Source: Eledone cirrhosa
Taxonomy: Eukaryota; Mollusca; Cephalopoda; Octopoda; Eledonidae
Length of the DNA: 64,000 nucleotides
Reading direction: 5' to 3'
NCBI GenBank assembly: GCA_964016885.1
Contig: OZ024742.1
Span: forward strand, 2,011,810-2,075,809
The translations under genes were made by a program, and so were the position numbers. Below the pieces are notes generated by a model. That model worked only from the letters and a program-made list of their open reading frames with translations, searched no databases and was not told the origin of the DNA. Positions 55,931 to 64,000 of this stretch are shown here, piece by piece (positions within the stretch are counted from its first letter, which is position 1; every line of letters begins with the position of its first letter).

Positions 55931-58919
55931 TAGGTTGATCTTTAGAAATAGCAGTCAAATACCCACATTTACAACAACTTCTTACTGAACCATGAACTAC
56001 CTGGTAGGTTGATCTTTTAGAAATAGCAGTCAAATACCCACATTTACAACAGCTTCTTGTACCCAGAACTATCTGGTAGGTTGATCTTTAAGAAATAGCA
56101 GTCAAATACCCACATTTACAACAGCTTCTTCCTGTTCCAAGAACTAGCCAGTAGGTTGATCTTTTAGAAATAGCAGTCAAATACCCACATTTACAACAGC
56201 TTCTTCCTGTACCAAGAACTAGCTGGTAGGTTGATCTTTTAGAAATAGCAGTCAAATACCCACATTTACAACAGCTTCTTCCTGTAGCAAGAACTACTTG
56301 GTAGGTTGATGTTTTAGAAATAGCAGTCAAATACCCACATTTACAACAGCTTCTTCTTGTACCAAGAACCACCTGGTAGGTTGATCTTTTAGAAATAGCA
56401 GTCAAATACCCACATTTACAACAGCTTCTTCCTGTACCAAGAACTACCTGGTAGGTTGATCTTTTAGAAATGGCAGTCAAATACCCACATTTACAACAGC
56501 TTCTTGTACCAAGAACTAGCTGGTAGGTTGATCTTTTAGAAATAGCAGTCAAATACCCACATTTACAACAGCTTCTTCCTGTACCAAGAACTAGCTGGTA
56601 GGTTGATCTTTTTGAAATAGCAGTCAAATACCCACATGTACAACAGCTTCTTCCTGTACCAAGAACTAGCTGGTAGGTTGATCTTTTAGAAATAGCAGTC
56701 AAATACCCACATTTACAACAGCTTCTTCATGTACCAAGAACTACCTGGTAGGTTGAACTTTTAGAAATAGCAGTCAAATACCCACATTTACAACAGCTTC
56801 TTCCTCTAGTACAAATTACCTGGTAGGTTGATCTTTTAGAAATAGCAGTCAAATACCCACATTTACAACAGCTTCTTCTTGTACCAAGAACCACCTGGTA
56901 GGTTGATGTTTTAGAAATAGCAGTCAAATACCCACATTTACAACAGCTTCATCCTGTACCATGAACTACCTGGTAGGTTGATCTTTTAGAAATGGCAGTC
57001 AAATACCCACATTTACAACAGCTTCTACCTGTACCAAGAACTACCTGGTAGATTGATCTTTTAGAAATAGCAGTCAAATACCCACATTTACAACAGCTTC
57101 TTCTTGTACCAAGAACTAGCTGGTAGGTTGATCTTTTAGAAATAGCAGTCAAATACCCACATTTACAACAGCTTCATCCTGTACCATGAACTACCTGGTA
57201 GGTTGATCTTTTAGAAATGGCAGTCAAATACCCACATTTACAACAGCTTCTTCCTGTTCCAAGAACTACCTGGTAGATTGATCTTTTAGAAATAGCAGTC
57301 AAATACCCACATTTACAACAGCTTCTTCATGTACCAAGAACTAGCTGGTAGGTTGATCTTTTAGAAATAGCAGTCAAATACCCACATTTACAAGAGCTTC
57401 TTCCTGTACCAAGAACTACCTGGTAGATTGATCTTTTAGAAATAGCAGTCAAATACCCACATTTACAACAGCTTCTTCCTGTACCAAGAACTACCTGGTA
57501 GATTGATCTTTTAGAAATAGCAGTCAAATACCCACCTTTACAACAGCTTCTTCCTGTACCAAGAACTACCTGGTAGATTGATCTTTTAGAAATAGCAGTC
57601 AAGTACCCACATTTACAACAGCTTCTTCCTGTACCAAGAACTAGCTGGTAGGTTGATCTTTTAGAAATAGCAGTCAAATACCCACATTTACAACAGCTTC
57701 TTCCTGTACCAAGAACTAGCTGGTAGGTTGATCTTTTAGAAATAGCAGTCAAATACCCACCTTTACAACAGCTTCTTCCTGTACCAAGAACTACCTGGTA
57801 GGTTGATCTTTTAGAAATAGCAGTCAAATACCCACATTTACAACAGCTTCTTCCTGTACCATGAACCACCTGGTAGGTTGATGTTTTAGAAATAGCAGTC
57901 AAATACCCACATTTATAACAGCTTCTTCCTGTACCATGAACCACCTGGTAGGTTGATGTTTTAGAAATAGCAGTCAAATACCCACATTTACAACAGCTTC
58001 TTCTTGTACCAAGAACCACCTGGTAGGTTGATCTTTTAGAAATAGCAGTCAAATACCCACATTTACAACAGCTTCTTCCTGTAGCATGAACTACCTGGTA
58101 CGTTGATCTTTTAGAAATAGCAGTCAAATACCCACATTTACAACAGCTTCTTCCTGTAGCATGAACTACCTGGTAGGTTGATCTTTTAGAAATAGCAGTC
58201 AAATACCCACATTTACAACAGCTTCTTCCTGTAGCATGAACTACCTGGTACGTTGATCTTTTAGAAATAGCAGTCAAATACCCACATTTACAACAGCTTC
58301 TTCCTGTAGCATGAACTACCTGGTACGTTGATCGTTTAGAAATAGCAGTCAAATACCCACATTTACAACAGCTTCTTCCTGTAGCATGAACTAGGTGGTT
58401 GGTTGATCTTTTAGAAATAGCAGTCAAATACCCACATTTACAACAGCTTCTTCCTGTACCAAGAACTACCTGGTAGGTTGATCTTTTAGATATAGCAGTC
58501 AAATACTCACATTTACAACAGCTTCTTCTTGTACCAAGAACTAGCTGGTAGGTTGATCTTTTAGAAATAGCAGTCAAATACCCACATTTACAACAGCTTC
58601 TTCCTGTACCAAGAACTAGCTGGTAGGTTGATCTTTTTGAAATAGCAGTCAAATACCCACATTTACAACAGCTTTTTCCTGTACCAAGAACTAGCTGGTA
58701 GGTTGATCTTTTAGAAATAGCAGTCAAATACCCACATTTACAAGAGCTTCTTCCTGTACCAAGAACTACCTGGTAGGTTGATGTCTTAGAAATAGCAGTC
58801 AAATACCCACATTTACAACAGCTTCTTCTTGTACCAAGAACTAGCTGGTAGGTTGATCTTTTAGAAATAGCAGTCAAATACCCACATTTACAACAGCTTC
58901 TTCCAGTACCAAGAACTAG
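55931..58919. repeat. Second family B segment, first part
   Basis: Starts at a 74-bp monomer (near 55,937). It includes 72-bp monomers near 56,053 and 56,502, CCTCTAGTAC at 56,810 and duplicated GCTTCATCCTG/GTAGATTG monomers (57,170-57,600). A GTAGCATG/TACGTTG run follows (about 58,080-58,400). Order matches 26.3-29.2 kb, but no poly-T monomer is present. Confidence 0.82.
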
Positions 58920-59700
58920 CTGGTAGGTTCATCTTTTAGAAATAGCAGTCAAATACCCACATTTACAACAGCTTCTTCCTGTACCAAGAACTAGCTGGTA
59001 GGTTCATCTTTTAGAAATAGCAGTCAAATACCCACATTTACAACAGCTTCTTCCAGTACCAAGAACTAGCTGGTAGGTTCATCTTTTAGAAATAGCAGTC
59101 AAATACCCACATTTACAACAGCTTCTTCCAGTACCAAGAACTAGCTGGTAGGTTCATCTTTTAGAAATAGCAGTCAAATCCCCACATTTACATCAGCTTC
59201 TTCCAGTACCAAGAACTAGCTGGTAGGTTCATCTTTTAGAAATAGCAGTCAAATACCTACATTTACAACAGCTTCTTCTTGTACCAAGAACTAGCTGGTA
59301 GGTTGATCTTTTAGAAATAGCAGTCAAATACCCACATTTACAACAGCTTCTTCCAGTACCAAGAACTAGCTGGTAGGTTCATCTTTTAGAAATAGCAGTC
59401 AAATACCCACATTTACAACAGCTTCTTCCTGTACCAAGAACTAGCTGGTAGGTTCATCTTTTAGAAATAGCAGTCAAATACCCACATTTACGACAGCTTC
59501 TTCCAGTACCAAGAACTAGCTGGTAGGTTCATCTTTTAGAAATAGCAATCAAATACCCACATTTACAACAGCTTCTTCCAGTACCAAGAACTAGCTGGTA
59601 GGTTCATCTTTTAGAAATAGCAGTCAAATACCCACATTTACAACAGCTTCTTCCAGTACCAAGAACTAGCTGGTAGGTTCATCTTTTAGAAATAGCAGTT
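58920..59700. repeat. GGTTCATC monomer run, right copy
   Basis: Ten of eleven monomers carry GGTTCATC, the counterpart of the run at 29.25-30.01 kb. Scattered private changes (CAAATCCCC near 59,177, ACATCAGC near 59,191, ACGACAGC near 59,490) show more divergence than the other runs. Confidence 0.88.
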
Positions 59701-62149
59701 AAATACCCACATTTACAACAGCTTCGTTCTGTAGTACAAACCACCTGGTAGGTTGATCTTTTAGAAATAGCAGTCAAATACCCACATTTTCAACAGCTTC
59801 TTCCTGTACCAAGAACTAGCTGGTAGGTTGATCTTTTAGAAATAGCAGTCAAATATCCAGATTTACAACAGCTTCTTCCTGTACCAAGAACCACCTGGTA
59901 GGTTGATCTTTTAGAAATAGCAGTCAAATACCCACATTTACAACAGCTTCTTCCTGTACCAAGAACTACCTGGTAGGTTGATATTTTAGAAATAGCAGTC
60001 AAATACCCACATTTACAACAGCTTCTTCCTGTACCCAGAACTACCTGGTTGGTTGATCTTTTAGAAATAGCAGTCAAATACCCACATTTACAACAGCTTC
60101 TTCTTGTACCAAGAACCACCTGGTAGGTTGATCTTTTAGAAATAGCAGTCAAATACCCACATTTACAACAGCTTCTTCCTGTACCAAGAACTAGCTGGTA
60201 GGTTGATCTTTTAGAAATAGCAGTCAAATATCCAGATTTACAACAGCTTCTTCCTGTACCAAGAACCACCTGGTAGGTTGATCTTTTAGAAATAGCAGTC
60301 AAATACCCACATTTACAACAGCTTCTTCCTGTACCAAGAACTAGCTGGTAGGTTGATCTTTTAGAAATAGCAGTCAAATACCCACATTTACAACAGCTTC
60401 TTCCTGTACCAAGAACTAGCTGGTAGGTTGATCTTTTAGAAATAGCAGTCAAATACCCAGATTTACAACAGCTTCTTCCTGTACCAAGAACCACCTGGTA
60501 GGTTGATCTTTTAGAAATAGCAGTCAAATACCCACATTTACAACAGCTTCTTCCTGTACCAAGAACTAGCTGGTAGGTTGATCTTTTAGAAATAGCAGTC
60601 AAATACCCACATTTACAACAGCTTCTTCCTGTACCAAGAACCACCTGGTAGGTTGATCTTTTAGAAATAGCAGTCAAATACCCACATTTACAACAGCTTC
60701 TTCTTGTACCAAGAACTAGCTGGTAGGTTGAACTTTTAGAAATAGCAGTCAAATACCCACATTTACAACAGCTTCTTCTTGTACCAAGAACTAGCTGGTA
60801 GGTTGAACTTTTAGAAATAGCAGTCAAATACCCACATTTACAACAGCTTCTTCCTGTACCAAGAACCACCTGGTAGGTTGATCTTTTAGAAATAGCAGTC
60901 AAATACCCACACTTACAACAGCTTCTTCTTGTACCAAGAACTAGCTGGTAGGTTGATCTTTTAGAAATAGCAGTCAAATACCCACATTTACAAGAGCTTC
61001 TTCCTGTACCAAGAACTACCTGGTAGGTTGATCTTTTAGAAATAGCAGTCAAATACCCACATTTACAACAGCTTCTTCCTGTACCAAGAACTAGCTGGTA
61101 GGTTGATCTTTTAGAAATAGCAGTCAAATACCCACATTTGCAACAGCTTCTTCCTGTACCAAGAACTAGCTGGTAGGTTGATCTTTTAGAAATAGCAGTC
61201 AAATACCCACATTTACAACAGCTTCTTCCAGTACCAAGAACTAGCTGGTAGGTTGATCTTTTAGAAATAGCAGTCAAATACCCACATTTACAACAGCTTC
61301 GTTCTGTAGTACAAACCACCTGGTAGGTTGATCTTTTAGAAATAGCAGTCAAATACCCACATCTACAACAACTTCTTCCTGAACCATGAACTACCTGGTA
61401 GGTTGATCTTTTAGAAATGGCAGTCAAATACCCACATTTACAACAGCTTCTTGTACCAAGAACTAGCTGGTAGGTTGATCTTTTAGAAATAGCAGTCAAA
61501 TACCCACATTTACAACAGCTTCTTCCTGTACCAAGAACTAGCTGGTTGGTTGATCTTTTAGAAATAGCAGTCAAATACCCACATTTACAACAGCTTCTTC
61601 CTGTACCAAGAACTAGCTTGTTGGTTGATCTTTTAGAAATAGCAGTCAAATACCCACATTTACAACAGCTTCTTCCTGTACCATGAACTACCTGGTAGGT
61701 TGATCTTTTAGAAATAGCAGTCAAATACCCACATTTACAACAGCTTCTTCCTGTACCAAGAACTAGCTGGTTGGTTGATCTTTTAGAAATAGCAGTCAAA
61801 TACCCACATTTACAACAGCTTCTTCCTGTACCATGAACTAGCTGGTAGGTTGATCTTTTAGAAATAGCAGTCAAATACCCACATTTACAACAGCTTCGTT
61901 CTGTAGTACAAACCACCTGGTAGGTTGATGTTTTAGAAATAGCAGTCAAATACCAACATTTACAACAACTTCTTCCTGAACCATGAACTACCTGGTAGGT
62001 TGATCTTTTAGAAATAGCAGTCAAATACCCACATTTACAACAGCTTCTTCCTGTACCAAGAACTAGCTGGTAGGTTGATCTTTTAGAAATAGCAGTCAAA
62101 TACCCACATTTACAACAGCTTCTTCCTGTACCAAGAACTAGCTGGTAGG
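59701..62149. repeat. Family B segment with CTTCGTTCTG monomers
   Basis: About 33 monomers, alternating GAACCACC and GAACTAGC types with CCAGATTT variants, and CTTCGTTCTGTAG monomers near 59,722, 61,297 and 61,895. It resembles 44.3-45.8 kb. A 72-bp monomer lies near 61,447. No one-base deletion occurs, so the minus frame stays open throughout. Confidence 0.82.
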
Positions 62150-63300
62150 TTGATCTTTTAGAAATTGCAGTCAAATACCCACATTTACAACAGCTTCTTC
62201 CTGAACCATGAACCACCTGGTAGATTGATCTTTTAGAAATTGCAGTCAAATACCCACATTTACAACAGCTTCTTCCTGTACCAAGAACTAGCTGGTAGGT
62301 TGATCTTTTAGAAATAGCAGTCAAATACCCACATTTACAACAGCTTCTTCCTGTACCAAGAACTAGCTGGTAGGTTGATCTTTTAGAAATAGCAGTCAAA
62401 TACCCACATTTACAACAGCTTCTTCCTGTACCAAGAACTAGCTGGTAGGTTGATCTTTTAGAAATAGCAGTCAAATACCCACATTTACAACAGCTTCTTC
62501 CTGTACCAAGAACTAGCTGGTAGGTTGATCTTTTAGAAATTGCAGTCAAATACCCACATTTACAACAGCTTCTTCCTGTACCAAGAACTAGCTGGTAGGT
62601 TGATCTTTTAGAAATTGCAGTCAAATACCCACATTTACAACAGCTTCTTCCTGTACCAAGAACTAGCTGGTTGGTTGATCTTTTAGAAATTGCAGTCAAA
62701 TACCCACATTTACAACAGCTTCTTCCTGTACCAAGAACTAGCTGGTAGGTTGATCTTTTAGAAATTGCAGTCAAATACCCACATTTACAACAGCTTCTTC
62801 CTGTACCAAGAACTAGCTGGTAGGTTGATCTTTTAGAAATTGCAGTCAAATACCCACATTTACAACAGCTTCTTCCTGTACCAAGAACTAGCTGGTAGGT
62901 TGATCTTTTAGAAATTGCAGTCAAATACCCACATTTACAACAGCTTCTTCCTGTACCAAGAACTAGCTGGTAGGTTGATCTTTTAGAAATTGCAGTCAAA
63001 TACCCACATTTACAACAGCTTCTTCCTGTACCAAGAACTAGCTGGTAGGTTGATCTTTTAGAAATTGCAGTCAAATACCCACATTTACAACAGCTTCTTC
63101 CTGTACCAAGAACTAGCTGGTAGGTTGATCTTTTAGAAATAGCAGTCAAATACCCACATTTACAACAGCTTCTTCCTGTACCAAGAACTAGCTGGTAGGT
63201 TGATCTTTTAGAAATTGCAGTCAAATACCCACATTTACAACAGCTTCTTCCTGTACCAAGAACTAGCTGGTTGGTTGATCTTTTAGAAATTGCAGTCAAA
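62150..63300. repeat. Homogeneous AATTGCAG sub-array near the array edge
   Basis: Twelve of sixteen consecutive monomers carry A-to-T at position 21 (AAATTGCAG), a variant I did not notice elsewhere in the window. Most are otherwise identical to the consensus (CCTGTACCAAGAACTAGC). This indicates a local, recent amplification. Confidence 0.88.
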
Positions 63301-63526
63301 TACCCACATTTACAACAGCTTCTTCTTGTACCAAGAACTACCTGGTAGGTTGATGTTTTAGAAATAGCAGTCAAATACCCACATTTACAACAGCTTCTTC
63401 CTGTACCATGAACTACCTGGTAGGTTGATCTTTTAGAAATAGCAGTCAAATACCCACATTTACAACAGCTTCTTCTTGTACCAAGAACTACCTAGTAGGT
63501 TGATCTTTTAGAAATAGCAATCACAT
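63301..63526. repeat. Terminal monomers and array boundary
   Basis: The last three monomers are of mixed type. The final complete one has CCTAGTAGG, which puts a TAG in the minus frame near 63,493. The next is truncated: it follows the consensus to GAAATAGCA (63,519), has diverged by ATCACAT, and no monomer similarity is visible after about 63,526. The junction is abrupt, with no gradient of decaying monomers. Confidence 0.88.
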
Positions 63527-63722
63527 CTTAAACCCCATCTACCCTTTCACAACTACATGCCTAATGAACTACACTCAATTAATGAAGAAGTTTGAGGAAT
63601 TTACTAAAATTATTAAACATTTCATTACTAAGATAGTAACTTAAAGGAAGTTCTGATATAACATTGTTGGAAGATTTCAATTTAAATTGGAAACCTTTAA
63701 AATGGGTGGTTTTATTTCATAG

Positions 63723-63736
63723 AACCAGAACTGGTT
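63723..63736. other. Short perfect inverted repeat in the flank
   Basis: AACCAG, two bases, then CTGGTT: a 6-bp perfect dyad of the kind that can bind a dimeric protein, but short enough to arise by chance in 475 bp. No associated gene is visible. Confidence 0.4.
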
Positions 63737-63978
63737 TAGGCCGGGTTGGTAATAGAAGGGTTAATACCAACTGTCTTTAAAATGTTATAAGATGCTGGAG
63801 ATCCTTTACGTTTGACGAAAGCCCTGGACTGACTCTACTATTAAGACCAAAGAGGCAGCAGCTTCAGACAACAAGGGGTTGGGTTATTATTTGCTGTTTA
63901 TTCTACGCCCTCCCCTACAGCTTAGCGATTGTACATTTAGAATTTAATAACAACTACACCGAAAGATTTCGTCACATT

Positions 63979-63986
63979 TATATAAG
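63979..63986 (+). promoter_or_regulatory. TATA-box-like sequence at the window edge
   Basis: TATATAAG matches the eukaryotic TATA consensus and is followed by GG. The expected start site, about 30 bp downstream, would lie outside the window, so no transcript can be assigned. AT-rich surroundings make chance occurrence quite possible. Confidence 0.3.
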
Positions 63987-64000
63987 GGTTCTAAATTTAG

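Larger units (their letters stand above)
1..63526. repeat. 75-bp satellite array, about 845 monomers
   Basis: Every line of this interval is the same 75-bp unit repeated head to tail with single-base variants. Recognisable pieces are TAGGTTGATCTTTTAGAA (positions 1-18), CAAATACCCACATTTACAA (27-45) and GTACCAAGAACTAGCTGG (58-75). No unrelated sequence or mobile element interrupts it. Length variants are 74 bp (one T lost from the TTTT), 72 bp (CTTCTTGTACC instead of CTTCTTCTTGTACC) and poly-T forms of 75-78 bp. The left end lies outside the window, so total array size is a minimum. Size, homogeneity and nested duplications are typical of eukaryotic satellite DNA. I do not recognise the family by name. 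A giant repeat-protein gene is the alternative and is judged unlikely. Confidence 0.98.
63527..64000. other. Non-repetitive flank, no gene recognised
   Basis: This is about 475 bp of AT-rich single-copy-looking sequence. The longest ATG frame I found by eye is 26 codons (63,564-63,644, plus strand), lysine and isoleucine rich, with no recognisable family. I see no splice pattern, tRNA, poly-A signal cluster or terminal repeat that I can name. A slightly more GC-rich stretch (about 63,800-63,930) may belong to a gene or element continuing to the right. Confidence 0.75.

Noticed and set aside
1429..63449. Dozens of minus-strand frames of 60 to 1,314 codons as separate protein-coding genes
   Set aside because: All are the same 25-codon monomer read in one frame. 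They start at TTG or GTG codons inside the repeat, end at random monomer variants, have no unique domain, and are expected whenever a 75-bp unit lacks a stop in one frame.
1..63526. CRISPR array
   Set aside because: Units are contiguous near-identical 75-mers with no unique spacers between short repeats, and no cas-like gene is present.
1..63526. TAL effector, leucine-rich, ankyrin or zinc-finger repeat protein
   Set aside because: The minus 25-residue unit has a CC-x-C cluster but no histidine or second cysteine pair at zinc-finger spacing. The plus unit has a leucine-rich helix-like segment but a TAG in each repeat. Neither matches the known repeat consensus of those families.
1..63526. 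CENP-B box in the monomer
   Set aside because: The CENP-B box core (TTCG followed by A/T-rich then CGGG) is not present. CTTCGTTCTG variants share only a few bases and occur in few monomers.
1..63526. Telomeric repeat array
   Set aside because: The monomer is 75 bp and contains no runs of TTAGGG, TTAGG or similar short telomere motifs.
63564..63644. 26-codon plus-strand ATG frame in the flank as a small gene
   Set aside because: It is short, of AT-rich composition, has no recognisable motif or supporting signal, and a frame of this size is expected by chance in 475 bp.
63527..63700. Terminal repeat or target-site duplication of a transposon at the array boundary
   Set aside because: I found no inverted terminal repeat, poly-A tail or short direct repeat flanking the junction within the visible flank.

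Overview
The window is almost entirely one tandem-repeat (satellite) array. From base 1 to about 63,526 it consists of roughly 845 head-to-tail copies of a 75-bp monomer (39% G+C in the consensus I derived by eye). The array runs off the left end. On the right it stops within a few bases and passes into about 475 bp of non-repetitive, AT-rich sequence with no recognisable gene. A homogeneous satellite of this size with layered higher-order structure points to a eukaryotic chromosome, such as a centromeric, pericentromeric, subtelomeric or other heterochromatic block. Nothing identifies the species. I see no rRNA, tRNA, transposase, CRISPR or bacterial operon signal.

Throughout this answer monomer position 1 is the first T of the TAGGTTGAT segment and position 75 is the last G of the preceding AGCTGG. 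Monomers differ at a limited set of recurring positions (mainly 2, 3, 7, 9, 10, 21, 24, 46, 48, 56, 57, 61, 64, 71), combined in many ways. A stretch around positions 25-45 changes far less often. Three length variants recur: 74 bp (one T lost from the TTTT at 11-14), 72 bp (three bases lost near 53-56) and 75-78 bp (a T9-T13 tract).

Layout: two variant families alternate. Family A (1 to ~25,660 and ~49,009 to ~55,930) is built of multi-kb blocks that each open with a CGTCCAGTAG monomer followed by a 74-bp monomer. Family B (~25,660 to 49,008 and ~55,930 to 63,526) carries poly-T monomers, CCTCTAGTAC monomers, CATATGCACAC monomers, runs with GGTTCATC and runs with GTAGCATG. Duplications are visible at several scales: 373 bp, 2,099 bp (apparently identical pair), ~3.4-4.0 kb, 6,371 bp (two exact intervals) and ~29.4 kb (the A-to-B junction occurs twice).

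Because 75 is divisible by three, an open frame in one monomer stays open through many. The minus strand therefore shows cysteine-rich 25-residue repeat frames up to 1,314 codons long, and the plus strand a 24-residue repeat closed by one TAG per monomer. I do not call these genes. The minus frame is broken by inherited one-base deletions, by runs of monomers that each carry a TGA, and by poly-T monomers. Many common variants change the amino acid. The functional reading I favour is structural or heterochromatic satellite DNA, possibly transcribed. The part most worth study is its evolutionary architecture.
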